Source: an uncultured Lachnospiraceae bacterium
Lineage (GTDB): Bacteria; Bacillota; Clostridia; Lachnospirales; Lachnospiraceae
DNA length: 64,000 bases
Assembly: GCA_902761585.1 (NCBI GenBank)
Contig: CACWKX010000004.1
Coordinates: 46,532 to 110,531 of the forward strand
Direction of reading: 5' to 3'
Of the stretch, positions 54,163-63,220 are shown one piece after another; the first letter of the stretch is position 1, and every line of letters starts with the position of its first letter. Both the position numbers and the translations under genes were made by a program. Below the pieces are notes generated by a model. The model did no database searches. It was given only the letters and a program-made list of their open reading frames with translations, and was not told the origin of the DNA.

Positions 54163-55359
54163 ATGGACGCTGAGCTGAAGCAGTTTATCGGGAAACTGGA
54201 CACACTGGATTTCAAAAAGATGTACAACGACAACTTCTTCTGGACCTGGGACAAGACGGACGATGAGCTTGCCGCTGTATTTACCGTAGCGGACACACTG
54301 AGACACCTGAGAGAGAACAATATCTCCACCAGAATCTTTGATTCCGGTCTCGGGATCTCGATCTTCCGCGACAACTCGACCAGAACCAGATTCTCATTTG
54401 CATCCGCCTGCAACCTGCTGGGACTGACCCCGCAGGATCTGGACGAGAAGAAGAGCCAGATCGCACACGGCGAGACGGTCCGCGAGACCGCCAACATGGT
54501 TTCCTTCATGGCGGACGTCATCGGAATCCGTGACGACATGTACATCGGCAAGGGCCACACCTATCAGAAGACGGTTGCGGACGCTGTCGAGAAGGGATAC
54601 AGAGACGGGATCCTCGAGCAGAAGCCGACGCTCGTTAACCTGCAGTGCGATGTCGACCATCCGACGCAGTGCATGGCGGACATGGAGGAGGTCATCCACT
54701 ACTTTGGCGGAGTTGAGAACCTGAAGGGCAAGAAGCTCGTCATGAGCTGGGCTTACTCACCAAGCTACGGCAAGCCGCTCTCCGTTCCGCAGGGTGTCAT
54801 CGGCCTGATGACCCGTTTCGGGATGGATGTCGTGCTGGCGCATCCGGACGGATATGATGTGATGCCGGAGACGGAGGAGATCGCGCGCAAGAACGCGGCA
54901 AAGAGCGGCGGATCTTTCACCAAGACCAACAACATGGCGGAGGCGTTCGAGGGGGCGGACATCGTCTACCCGAAGAGCTGGGCGCCGTTTGCAATGATGG
55001 AGACCCGCACGAACCTGTACGGAGAGGGCGACTTCGAGGGCATCGACAGGCTTGAGAAGCAGATGCTTGAGCACAACAAGGAATACATGGACTGGTGCTG
55101 CACCGAGAAGCTCATGAAGACCACCAACAACGGCAAGGCCCTGTATCTGCACTGCCTGCCGGCGGATATCGAAGGTGTCTCCTGCGAGAGAGGCGAGGTT
55201 GAGGCACCGGTCTTCAACGCGGCGCTTGATACCCTGTACAAGGAAGCCTCCTACAAGCCATATATCATCGCGGCGATGATCTTCCTTGCAAAGGAGAAGA
55301 ATCCGCAGGCAGCTCTGGAGAAACTTGCAGCAAGAAATATGCCGAGATTCTTCTGCTGA
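54163..55359 (+). CDS. ygeW: YgeW knotted carbamoyltransferase
   Basis: 398 residues from ATG 54163, with AGAGGAG upstream. Carbamoyl phosphate-binding STRTR motif in FRDNSTRTRFSFAS (about 67-80), HPTQ in CDVDHPTQCMADM, and the C-terminal HCLPAD. The central KKLVMSWAYSPSYGKPLSVPQG region is characteristic of the YgeW subgroup and not of ornithine or aspartate transcarbamylases. Working in the catabolic direction it would produce carbamoyl phosphate from a ureido compound, feeding the carbamate kinase that follows. Confidence 0.94.
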   Translation: MDAELKQFIGKLDTLDFKKMYNDNFFWTWDKTDDELAAVFTVADTLRHLRENNISTRIFDSGLGISIFRDNSTRTRFSFASACNLLGLTPQDLDEKKSQIAHGETVRETANMVSFMADVIGIRDDMYIGKGHTYQKTVADAVEKGYRDGILEQKPTLVNLQCDVDHPTQCMADMEEVIHYFGGVENLKGKKLVMSWAYSPSYGKPLSVPQGVIGLMTRFGMDVVLAHPDGYDVMPETEEIARKNAAKSGGSFTKTNNMAEAFEGADIVYPKSWAPFAMMETRTNLYGEGDFEGIDRLEKQMLEHNKEYMDWCCTEKLMKTTNNGKALYLHCLPADIEGVSCERGEVEAPVFNAALDTLYKEASYKPYIIAAMIFLAKEKNPQAALEKLAARNMPRFFC

Positions 55360-55390
55360 TCAGGAAGCAGACTGCCCTGGGCAGCGCATC

Positions 55391-55435
55391 ATTCTCCCGT
55401 CTTTTCCCGGTGGAAAGGGCGGGAGAATCCTTTTT
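55391..55435 (+). terminator. Terminator between ygeW and carbamate kinase
   Basis: Long stem ATTCTCCCG..TTTTCC / GGAAAGGG..GGGAGAAT with G-U pairs, then five T. It lies inside an otherwise collinear cluster, so it may attenuate arcC relative to ygeW. Confidence 0.8.
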
Positions 55436-55531
55436 CAGCAATCCGCTGCGCAGCGGTCAGAAGACGAAGCACTCAAAGGAGCTGGATGCCCGTATTTCGT
55501 GACGGCCTGGCCCTGAGAGAAGGGAGAAGGT

Positions 55532-56485
55532 ATGGCAGAGAAGAAAAAGAGAAGAGTGGTCATTGCTCTTGGCGGAAATGCTCTCGGGAAGAACCTTCCC
55601 GAACAAATGGTGGCAAGTCACCGGACGGCCAAAGCCATCTGCGACTTGATTGAGGAGGGCTGTGAGGTCGTCATTGCCCACGGCAACGGCCCGCAGGTCG
55701 GGATGATCCAGAATGCGATGAATGCGCTGGTCAGGACGGATCCGGAGCGCTATATCACGGTACCGCTTTCCGTCTGTGTCGCGATGAGTCAAGGGTACAT
55801 CGGCTATGATCTTCAGAACGCAATGCGTGAAGAAATGCTTGACAGAGGTATTGATCTTGGGGTTGCGACGGTGCTGACACAGATTGAGGTCGATCCGTCC
55901 GATCCGGCATTTCAGCATCCGACCAAGCCGATCGGGCCGTTTCTGACGAAGGAGGAGGCGGACAGGCTGATCCTCGAGCGCCACTATGATATCGTTGAAG
56001 ACGCCGGAAGAGGCTACCGCCGTGTGGTTGCATCTCCATCCCCAAGGTCGATCATCGAGATCGGCACCATCCGCTCGCTTGTCGACACGAACCACGTTGT
56101 CATTGCCTGCGGGGGCGGTGGCATTCCGGTCTTCCGGACGGAGGGCCATCACCTGAAGGGCGCCGCAGCCGTCATCGACAAGGACTTTGCGGCAGAGCGG
56201 CTCGCCGAGGAAGTCGACGCCGACGCACTGATCATCCTCACAGCGGTCGAGAAGGTCGCAATCCATTTCGGGAAGCCGGATCAGAGGAACCTGGACAGCC
56301 TTACCGTCGGGGAAGCGCAGCGCTACTGTGAAGAGGGCGAGTTTGCGCCGGGTTCCATGCTGCCGAAAGTACAGGCCTGCATGAAGTTCGCATCCTCAAA
56401 GGCGGGCAGAACCGCGCTGATCACCCTGCTTGAAAAAGCCAGGGACGGCATCTCCGGAAAGACCGGAACCCGGATTACCGCATGA
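55532..56485 (+). CDS. arcC: Carbamate kinase
   Basis: Transfers phosphate from carbamoyl phosphate to ADP, giving ATP, CO2 and ammonia. 317 residues from ATG 55532 after GAAGGGAGAAGG. Amino acid kinase motifs are IALGGNALGK, AHGNGPQVGMIQNA, VIACGGGGIPVF, and KDFAAERLAEEVDAD. Placed directly after ygeW, it would harvest carbamoyl phosphate for energy. E. coli has the related yqeA next to ygeW-ygeY; arcC is used here as the enzyme name. Confidence 0.94.
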   Translation: MAEKKKRRVVIALGGNALGKNLPEQMVASHRTAKAICDLIEEGCEVVIAHGNGPQVGMIQNAMNALVRTDPERYITVPLSVCVAMSQGYIGYDLQNAMREEMLDRGIDLGVATVLTQIEVDPSDPAFQHPTKPIGPFLTKEEADRLILERHYDIVEDAGRGYRRVVASPSPRSIIEIGTIRSLVDTNHVVIACGGGGIPVFRTEGHHLKGAAAVIDKDFAAERLAEEVDADALIILTAVEKVAIHFGKPDQRNLDSLTVGEAQRYCEEGEFAPGSMLPKVQACMKFASSKAGRTALITLLEKARDGISGKTGTRITA

Positions 56486-56525
56486 CCATGTCAGGATGAT
56501 GTCAGGAAGATGTCATCGGTCAGAC

Positions 56526-56554
56526 TTGACACACTTCCGCCCCGATAGTAGAAT
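56526..56554 (+). promoter_or_regulatory. Promoter of the pheST leader
   Basis: TTGACA (56526-56531), 17-base spacer, TAGAAT (56549-56554), 40 bases after the arcC stop; transcription would start near 56561. Confidence 0.85.
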
Positions 56555-56560
56555 CAGCTT

Positions 56561-56821
56561 GACTGTGAAGGTGTGTAAGTAGCTGTGCAGGATCATCCAA
56601 AGAGAGCCGCCTGTCTGCTGAGAGGGCGGTGTTGACCGGCAGAGTGAATTTCAGCATCGGAGTCTTCCGCGAAAACAGCAGGCAGCATGAGACCGTAAGA
56701 CAGATACAAGTGCTGCACATGCAGGGTAAGCGGATGCATCCGCCGGCATACAGGCGGTTCGAGTGCAGAGGACATGGACATCCGGTCTTCTGAATATGGG
56801 TGGTACCGCGGATTAGAGATT
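56561..56821 (+). promoter_or_regulatory. T-box riboswitch (tRNA-Phe)
   Basis: The conserved T-box GGGTGGTACCGCGG lies at 56798-56811, about 10 bases before a strong terminator, with a leader of some 230 bases upstream containing the expected Stem I region. A UUC phenylalanine codon at 56650-56652 (in GAATTTCAGC) is the likely specifier, fitting the downstream pheST. Uncharged tRNA-Phe would pair with the T-box and favour readthrough. The specifier assignment is by position and has not been folded. Confidence 0.92.
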
Positions 56822-56855
56822 AACCCGTCCCAGAGCAAAATCTGGGACGGGTTTC
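56822..56855 (+). terminator. T-box regulated terminator
   Basis: Stem AACCCGTCCCAGA / TCTGGGACGGGTT around a short loop (GCAAAA), followed by TTTC. The TAACCCGTCC side overlaps the antiterminator region next to the T-box. Confidence 0.9.
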
Positions 56856-56860
56856 TTGAT

Positions 56861-57029
56861 ATAAGTCCCAGCCACCGTGCGACGGACGCGGCTTGCCTGC
56901 AAGCCGGCGTCCAGGAGCACGAGCGGCGACCACAGACATGAGTGCGGAGTGACGCAGAGCGGCACGGAAGCACTCATGTCTGAAGCGACGCGGAAGCTGC
57001 GAAGCAGCGTAGCGGCGCGTGGGACTTAT
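56861..57029 (-). repeat. Fourth copy of the 179-bp element family, in the pheS leader
   Basis: 169 bases bounded by a perfect 10-bp inverted repeat ATAAGTCCCA / TGGGACTTAT. Its reverse complement aligns along its length with the array copy at 5999-6176: shared blocks include CGCTGCTTCGCAGCTTCCG, CTCATGTCTGT, CGCTCGTGC and GCCGCGTCC. In the central hairpin CGGCATG/CATGCCG has become CGGCTTG/CAAGCCG, a compensatory change. A partial end copy (CAGTCCCAGCCGCCGTG) follows at 57042-57058. It separates the T-box terminator from the pheS start. Confidence 0.82.
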
Positions 57030-57081
57030 ACAGATGCAGCGCAGTCCCAGCCGCCGTGAAAAAAACAGAAAGAGAGAGGTT

Positions 57082-58125
57082 ATGGCAGATTTAAATCAGC
57101 TTCTCGGCAAGATTGCCGAGGTCAGGGATGCGATCAAAAACAGCGCAGACGGCCTTCAGGACAGAAGGGCTGTCTATGAGACGAGAAAGTCATTTCTTGA
57201 GAAGTCGGGCAGAATCGGCCAGCTCATGAAGTACATGAAGGAGATCGAGCCGGCGCAGAAGGCCGATTTCGGCAAGAAGGTCAACGAGCTCAAGAGCTGG
57301 GCAGTCGATTACTTCGACTCGCTCGATGAGAAGATGAAGCAGAAGGAGCTTCAGTCCCGCTATGAGAGCGAGAAGATCGACATCACGCTGCCTTCCACGC
57401 ACAGGCAGGTCGGCTGCCTGCATCCGGTCACACAGGTCCGGAACCAGCTGATCGATGTCTTCTCGGGGATGGGCTTCACGATCTACGAGGGCTCGGAGAT
57501 CGAGAATGATTATTACAACTTCACGGCGCTGAACACGCCGAAGGATCATCCGGCAAGAGACATGCAGGATACCTTCTATCTGTCCCCGGAATTCCTGCTC
57601 AGGACGCAGACGTCCTCCGGCCAGATCCATGTCATGGAAAAGCAAAAGCCGCCGATCAAGATTCTGTCTCCCGGCAAGGTATTCCGCTCGGACGATGACG
57701 CGACGCATTCTCCGATGTTCTCCCAGATGGAGGGCCTTGTCGTTGACAAGGGCATCACGCTGGGCGACCTTCAGGGGATGCTGGATGTCTTCGTCAAAAA
57801 GATCTACGGGGATGATACCCGCACGCGCCTGAGGCCTTCTTACTTCCCGTTCACGGAACCGTCTGTGGAGGTCGATGTGAGCTGCTTTGAATGCGGCGGC
57901 AAGGGCTGCAATTTCTGCAAGCATACCGGCTGGATCGAGGTGCTGGGCGCAGGGATTGTCAACCGGAAGGTTCTGGAGAACTGCGGCATCGACCCGGATG
58001 TATACTCAGGTCTTGCATTTGGAATCGGCATCGAGCGGACGGCCATGCTGAAGTACGGCATCAACAATATCAAGCAGCTGTTCGAGTCCGACATCCGGGT
58101 GCTCAGCCAGATCGATGACAACTGA
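57082..58125 (+). CDS. pheS: Phenylalanine--tRNA ligase, alpha subunit
   Basis: 347 residues from ATG 57082 after AGAGAGAGG. Charges tRNA-Phe as an alpha2-beta2 tetramer. The N-terminal coiled coil is followed by the class II core: [59 protein letters not shown] (motif 2) and [17 protein letters not shown] (motif 3). [18 protein letters not shown] segment gives a likely zinc site seen in part of the family. pheT follows 166 bases later. Confidence 0.97.
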   Translation: MADLNQLLGKIAEVRDAIKNSADGLQDRRAVYETRKSFLEKSGRIGQLMKYMKEIEPAQKADFGKKVNELKSWAVDYFDSLDEKMKQKELQSRYESEKIDITLPSTHRQVGCLHPVTQVRNQLIDVFSGMGFTIYEGSEIENDYYNFTALNTPKDHPARDMQDTFYLSPEFLLRTQTSSGQIHVMEKQKPPIKILSPGKVFRSDDDATHSPMFSQMEGLVVDKGITLGDLQGMLDVFVKKIYGDDTRTRLRPSYFPFTEPSVEVDVSCFECGGKGCNFCKHTGWIEVLGAGIVNRKVLENCGIDPDVYSGLAFGIGIERTAMLKYGINNIKQLFESDIRVLSQIDDN

Positions 58126-58291
58126 ACGGGTCTGAGCGCAGGCTGAAGGATAAAAGCCGGAGGGAAGCAGTCAGGGGAAGCCGCCCGGCTGCCGGAGCTT
58201 CCGGAGCTGAATCAGGATGCGCGGGATTCCAACAAGAGCAGCAAACCAGCTGAAAAATGAGGCTGGGAATGATAAAAGGAGATTCTGAATT

Positions 58292-60712
58292 ATGCTTGCA
58301 CCACTTAGCTGGCTGAAAGAATATGTAGAGATCGATGTGACGCCCGAGGAGCTCCAGAAGAAGCTGTTCTCCTGCGGATTTGAGGTGGAGGAACTCTACC
58401 AGGTCGGAAAGGATATATCCGGCATTGTGGTCGGCCTGGTTGAGACCTGCGAGCCGATCGAGGGCACGCACCTCCACCTGACAACGGTCAACGCAGGGGA
58501 GAAGGGGACCTTCCAGGTCTGCTGCGGCGCGGACAATGTCGAGGCCGGAAAAAAGTTCCCGCTGGCGCTTGTCGGCGCGACGGTCTATGAGACCGAGAAG
58601 GATCATGTGACGATCAAGGGAACGGCGACCATCAAGAAGGGAAAGCTGCGCGGCTATGAGTCAGACGGAATGCTCTGCTCCGGGACCGAGCTTGGCATCG
58701 GGGAGGATTTCTACCCGGGCGCCGGTTACAACGGGCTGCTGGTTCTGCCGGACGATGCAGAACCAGGCGCAGACGTGAAGCCGATCCTTGGCCTGGACGA
58801 CTGGATCTTCGATATCTCGATCACCGCGAACCGCCCGGACTGCCAGAGTATCTTCGGGATCGCCCGTGAGGTCGCAGCAGTCCTGAACAAGCCGCTGAAA
58901 AAGCCGGCCATCGGCTATCATGAGACAGCCGTGAAGAAGGACGGCTTCAAGGTCACGGTCGAGGCACCGGATCTGTGCCCGAGATATGTGTCGCACTACA
59001 TCTACGATGTGAAGATCGGCCCGTCCCCGGCCTGGATGCGCCGCAGGCTGGCACTGTGCGGGATGAACGCCATATCCAATATCGTGGACATCACAAACTA
59101 TGTCCTTCTGGAAATGGGACAGCCGATGCATGCCTTTGACGAGGATTTCCTTCGCGGAAACGAGATTGTCGTCCGCCGTGCGCATGCGGGCGAGCACATC
59201 GTGACGCTCGATGAGCAGGACTATGAGATGAATGAGAACAACCTCTGCATCTGCGATGGAGAGGGACCGGTCGCGCTGGCTGGTGTCATGGGCGGACTGA
59301 ATTCCGAGATCCGCGACACGACGAGGGGCGTTGTGTTCGAGTCGGCGAAGTTCATGCGCGACAACATCCGCAAGACTTCCAGAGCGCTCGGAAAGCGCAC
59401 GGATGCTTCTGCAAAGTACGAAAAGGGCGTTGATGAGTATACGACGGAAATGGCGATGCGCCGGGCGCTCCACCTGGTGGAGGAGCTTGGCTGCGGCAAG
59501 GTATCATCCACCCATCTGGATGTCAATACCGGCAACCCGATCACACCGCGTGAGATGACCGTCTCCATCCAGAAGGTGAATGGAGTCCTTGGCATCCAGG
59601 TGCCGGATGAGGAGATTCTCCGGATCATGAAGAATCTCGACTTTGCGCCTGAAATCGACGGTGACAGCCTGAAGCTCCAGGTGCCGGCATACCGCACGGA
59701 CATAGAGAATTACCCGGACATTTCCGAGGAAGTGATCCGGATGTATGGCTACGACCACATCAGGCCGACCCTGCTTTCGTCGGCGAAGGTTACGGCAGGC
59801 GGGCTGACGGTGAAGCAGAAGACTGAGCTTTCCCTCAAGAGGAGACTCTGCGCCGAGGGCATGTACGAGGCGATGCACTACTCATTCTTCTCGCCGGCCG
59901 ATCTCGATCTGCTGAAACTGCCTGCGGACGACCCGTGGCGGCAGGCGATTCCGATCCTGAATCCGATCAACGAGGATCTTTCGATCATGCGGACCACCCT
60001 TGCGGCATCCATGCTGCGCGCCGTCTCACGCAACCAGAAGGCAGGAAACACAGAAGGACGGCTGTTCGAGGTCGCAAAACGCTTTATCCCGAAGAGCCTG
60101 CCGCTGACAGACTACCCGGATGAGCGCGACACCCTCTGCGCCTGCGTCTGGGGCGACGGCGAATCCTTCTTCACGATCAAGGGCATCGCGGACGTCGTCG
60201 CGGAAAACCTGCAGCTTCATTTTGACTATGTGCCCGGCAGAAAGCCGTTCCTTCATCCGTACCAGTGCGCGGACATCCGCCTTGGCGAGGAGACGGTCGG
60301 ATACCTCGGGACCGTCAGCTATGAGGTGGCCGGCGAGCTGAACTTCCAGAAGAAGGCCTACATCCTGGAAATGGATCTCCAGTCGCTCGAGCAGTCCTAT
60401 GGAAGAAAACCGAGGTTTACACCGCTTTCGAAGTTCCCGGATGAGAAGCGCGACCTTGCGCTCGTCATGGACAAGAAGGTGACCTGCGCCGAGGTGGAGG
60501 ACTGCATCAGGGGCTCCGTGAAGAATATCGCGGATGTGAAGCTGTTCGATGTCTATGAAGGCGCGCAGATTGCGGCAGACAAGAAGAGCATGGCCTTCAC
60601 GATCACCTTCCGCCCGACGGACGAGGAGCTGACCGACAAGATGGTCGACAGCTGGGTGAACAAGATCCTTAGAAAATTGAAATTCATGCTGGATATTGAT
60701 CTGAGAGCTTGA
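58292..60712 (+). CDS. pheT: Phenylalanine--tRNA ligase, beta subunit
   Basis: 806 residues, ATG 58292, with AAAAGGAG upstream. The N-terminal EMAP/OB tRNA-binding domain (VCCGADNVEAGKKFPLALVG), B3/B4 editing domain (AFDEDFLRGNEIVVRRAHAG, FESAKFMRDNIRKTSRALG), B5 domain, and C-terminal FDX-ACB anticodon domain (FTPLSKFPDEKRDLALVMD) are all present. Full length. The 58126-58291 spacer has no feature that I can support. Confidence 0.97.
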   Translation: MLAPLSWLKEYVEIDVTPEELQKKLFSCGFEVEELYQVGKDISGIVVGLVETCEPIEGTHLHLTTVNAGEKGTFQVCCGADNVEAGKKFPLALVGATVYETEKDHVTIKGTATIKKGKLRGYESDGMLCSGTELGIGEDFYPGAGYNGLLVLPDDAEPGADVKPILGLDDWIFDISITANRPDCQSIFGIAREVAAVLNKPLKKPAIGYHETAVKKDGFKVTVEAPDLCPRYVSHYIYDVKIGPSPAWMRRRLALCGMNAISNIVDITNYVLLEMGQPMHAFDEDFLRGNEIVVRRAHAGEHIVTLDEQDYEMNENNLCICDGEGPVALAGVMGGLNSEIRDTTRGVVFESAKFMRDNIRKTSRALGKRTDASAKYEKGVDEYTTEMAMRRALHLVEELGCGKVSSTHLDVNTGNPITPREMTVSIQKVNGVLGIQVPDEEILRIMKNLDFAPEIDGDSLKLQVPAYRTDIENYPDISEEVIRMYGYDHIRPTLLSSAKVTAGGLTVKQKTELSLKRRLCAEGMYEAMHYSFFSPADLDLLKLPADDPWRQAIPILNPINEDLSIMRTTLAASMLRAVSRNQKAGNTEGRLFEVAKRFIPKSLPLTDYPDERDTLCACVWGDGESFFTIKGIADVVAENLQLHFDYVPGRKPFLHPYQCADIRLGEETVGYLGTVSYEVAGELNFQKKAYILEMDLQSLEQSYGRKPRFTPLSKFPDEKRDLALVMDKKVTCAEVEDCIRGSVKNIADVKLFDVYEGAQIAADKKSMAFTITFRPTDEELTDKMVDSWVNKILRKLKFMLDIDLRA

Positions 60713-60740
60713 TACGCTTCATCCTATTGGATCATATGGA

Positions 60741-60779
60741 AGACCGCTTCTCCTGAACAGAGGGGAAGCGGTCTTTTTT
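60741..60779 (+). terminator. Terminator after pheT
   Basis: Stem AGACCGCTTC..CCT / AGG..GAAGCGGTCT followed by six T, 29 bases after the pheT stop. Confidence 0.92.
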
Positions 60780-60787
60780 GCAGGGGA

Positions 60788-60853
60788 CCACTCATCATCG
60801 AATGCCGAGAATGAGATGGTGGGGGAGATGACGGGAGATGACGGCAGAGTCGC
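60788..60853. repeat. Short dispersed sequence shared with 24375-24418
   Basis: Partner of the 24375 element, again directly after a terminator. The remaining gap to 61027 is AT-rich, with no confident promoter. Confidence 0.5.
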
Positions 60854-61027
60854 CAAAGTCGCCAATGTAGTCTCGAAAGTGATAGAAACTTGAAGAACAT
60901 TCAATATTCTGTTAAGATAAATTTCTGTTTGACATATCTATTAATAAATATTGCAAACGAAGGTTTCATATTAGCATTTATAAACTATTTTGTGGCGCCG
61001 TCCGAAGACGGCGGAAAGGAGATTTCT

Positions 61028-62947
61028 ATGCGAAGAAAACAAAAGGGGGCGTTAGCGTTATCTGTCATTCTTGCGTCCAGCTTATCTGCCCCATCGATTG
61101 CGATGGCAGCAGATACAACGACTCTTGAGACAAATCAAATCGAAGTCAGTGCGGAAGCGAACACTGCGGCAGCAGAACAGCCTGAGGCTCCTGCTTCCAA
61201 TGAACAGCCAGCAGCTGCTGCTCCAAGCGAACAGCCTGCGGCTTCGGCCTCGAGCGAGCAGCCTGCAGCTGCCGCTCCGAGCGAACAGCCTGCAACGCCT
61301 GTAAGTAACCTGGCTTCCAATCAGCAGGCAGGGGATCATTCTGCAGGAAATGCAGATGCAAACGATCTGGGATCAAGTGCGAAATCAGGTGTTGATGCGG
61401 ACAGCAGTGATACCAGTACTGTTTCTGAATCCGCTGAAAATGATGCGCTTTCCAGTGAGCAGTCACAAGAGGCAGAGAATAATGCCGGGGAAGAACTGAA
61501 AGATCAACAGAAGGAAGCACATAAAAGCTTTAAAGAGCCTCCAGTAGATCAAAAAACGACTGCTCCGAACAAGGTCGATGAAGTGGTACGTGACGACAAC
61601 AAGCAGGGGACGGATATTTCTATTAAGGCTAACATGACTGTTCCCTTTTTCGGGAATTGGTCTCTTGCTGACAGCACTGCCTCGATTAAACATGAAGACG
61701 CCAATAATGATAAGAAGACGCTTGGCGACGTGTCAGTTGATTTTAAGAACACTGCTCTCGGGGATGTAAATGCTGGTGATCTCGTCGTGAAAGGCGACAT
61801 GTCCATGGAGGAAGACACCGCAAAGGATGCAGCGCACAACGTGGAGAAGGACTTGAAGTATGATATCAAGTCTGACCTGGACGTGTCGGCGATCCACACG
61901 GCGATCGAAAAGTCTGAGAGTATGTTGAACGAAAAAATAAAATTTCTTCTAGGCAATGACGCAGCTAAATCCACATACGTAAATCATCTGGAGACAGGCC
62001 TTCGTTCGACTTTCGTGTTTGGTAGCGGCCTGAATGGTGAATTCTATGTTCCTGTTTCGCTGGAGGATGCACAGGCGCATTATATTCTGTCTTCCGCTGA
62101 TGATCACCCGCTGATCTATCGGATCAACTACGCGAATTCTAAGTTCGCCAAGGAAAAGGTCATAATCATTATGGATCTCGACCTGACACATGTGAATGAA
62201 CAAAAGAATAGCTATGGCACACCCAAAAACGGACATAAAGAACTTTATGGCGAGAAAGGTGTCATGGAGAATTTCAACCACAAAGACGATGAGTACGACC
62301 CCCCATCAGGCAATAGCACATACGACACCAGTACCTTCGGTAATTTCAAGCAGCTCATCACGTCCTCTGCCCAGAAGATTAGCCTCTTGCTTAAGGATGT
62401 GATGTTCCATTCTGCGACAGGCAACCGTGCAACTACGGAAAACGACACGGAGACGAGAACCACTACGGAGGGCTCCATTGAAGGTACATTGGTCGGCTAC
62501 ATGAAGGCAGATGTCGGCCACAGCCATGTCAAGGGCAATGTTTCTTACGTATGGGGTGCGATGCAGGAAGCAGACGGCAAGGATGTGAATGCGACTGGTG
62601 ATCATGAAAATCATGTTATGCTGAGCGTATCGTTTACAGAGACTACTCCAAAGAATATTCCGAGCACGCCGGATTCGCCTAGTACCCCAGATACACCGAG
62701 CACGCTGGATACTCCGACCACTCCGGAAAAACCGAGTACACCGAGTGTCAAGAAGCCTTCAACTACCCACAAAAAAGTGACTCAGACCACGAATGTCGTC
62801 ACAGAGAGTAAGATGCCTGAAAGTCCCGCAACAGGGGACACAAGCAATCTCTACTTGTGGTTCCTTTCAATGATCGCCTCCTTTGGTGTGTGTGTGACAG
62901 GTATGATTCATCTGGGAAAGAAGAAAAGCAGTCGGTTCCATGACTAA
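61028..62947 (+). CDS. Cell wall-anchored surface protein with repeat-rich stalk
   Basis: 639 residues from ATG 61028 after AAAGGAG. Signal peptide to about residue 27 (GALALSVILASSLSAPSIAMA). Residues about 57-92 are four nine-residue repeats of the EQPAAAAPS type. The middle (about 190-530) is a charged, predicted extracellular region that matches nothing I know. Near 540-575 are six-residue STPDTP repeats. The C-terminus is a sorting-signal arrangement: SPATGD, a hydrophobic stretch (LYLWFLSMIASFGVCVTGMI), then KKKSSR, so a sortase probably links it to the wall through a variant LPXTG motif. Codon use and base composition look more AT-rich than in the surrounding housekeeping genes. Adhesion is an inference. 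Confidence 0.82.
   Translation: MRRKQKGALALSVILASSLSAPSIAMAADTTTLETNQIEVSAEANTAAAEQPEAPASNEQPAAAAPSEQPAASASSEQPAAAAPSEQPATPVSNLASNQQAGDHSAGNADANDLGSSAKSGVDADSSDTSTVSESAENDALSSEQSQEAENNAGEELKDQQKEAHKSFKEPPVDQKTTAPNKVDEVVRDDNKQGTDISIKANMTVPFFGNWSLADSTASIKHEDANNDKKTLGDVSVDFKNTALGDVNAGDLVVKGDMSMEEDTAKDAAHNVEKDLKYDIKSDLDVSAIHTAIEKSESMLNEKIKFLLGNDAAKSTYVNHLETGLRSTFVFGSGLNGEFYVPVSLEDAQAHYILSSADDHPLIYRINYANSKFAKEKVIIIMDLDLTHVNEQKNSYGTPKNGHKELYGEKGVMENFNHKDDEYDPPSGNSTYDTSTFGNFKQLITSSAQKISLLLKDVMFHSATGNRATTENDTETRTTTEGSIEGTLVGYMKADVGHSHVKGNVSYVWGAMQEADGKDVNATGDHENHVMLSVSFTETTPKNIPSTPDSPSTPDTPSTLDTPTTPEKPSTPSVKKPSTTHKKVTQTTNVVTESKMPESPATGDTSNLYLWFLSMIASFGVCVTGMIHLGKKKSSRFHD
61196..61303 (+). repeat. In-frame 27-bp coding repeat
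   Basis: Four copies of a 27-base unit encode EQPAAAAPS-type nonapeptides in the stalk of the surface protein. Confidence 0.8.
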
Positions 62948-62984
62948 GCAATAAGGATTAGACTCGAATATCAGGATATCCGAA

Positions 62985-63021
62985 AAATGCCGCTTATCAC
63001 GTAACATTGATAAGCGGCATT
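62985..63021 (+). terminator. Hairpin after the surface protein
   Basis: Perfect 14-bp stem AATGCCGCTTATCA / TGATAAGCGGCATT with an eight-base loop. The downstream T content is modest. Confidence 0.7.
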
Positions 63022-63067
63022 CATTATATTGTGGCAAAAATGGAAATTGTAGCTGCAATGTTGAATG

Positions 63068-63096
63068 TTGTTTTATCTGTAAAGTTCCGCTATAAT
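63068..63096 (+). promoter_or_regulatory. Promoter of the last surface gene
   Basis: TTGTTT (63068-63073), 17-base spacer, TATAAT (63091-63096), about 125 bases upstream of the start at 63221. Confidence 0.75.
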
Positions 63097-63129
63097 ACGA
63101 CCTAAAATAAGTAAAGGTACAAAAACATT

Positions 63130-63202
63130 AGCCAGGTAGTATATCTTCCGAATGACAGCGGAAGAGCCCACCAGGCTTCATGAAAATGGCCGGGGACCCG
63201 GC
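63130..63202 (+). promoter_or_regulatory. Structured 5' leader, unidentified
   Basis: Two hairpins lie between the promoter and the start codon. The first spans 63130-63177: outer stem AGCCAGGT/ACCAGGCT with one A-A mismatch, an asymmetric internal loop, and inner stem TCTTCCG/CGGAAGA. The second is GCCGGGGACCCGGC at 63189-63202, ending seven bases before the GAGGGG site, so it could affect translation. It fits no riboswitch class I recognise. Confidence 0.5.
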
Positions 63203-63220
63203 GCGACGAGGGGAAAGTGT

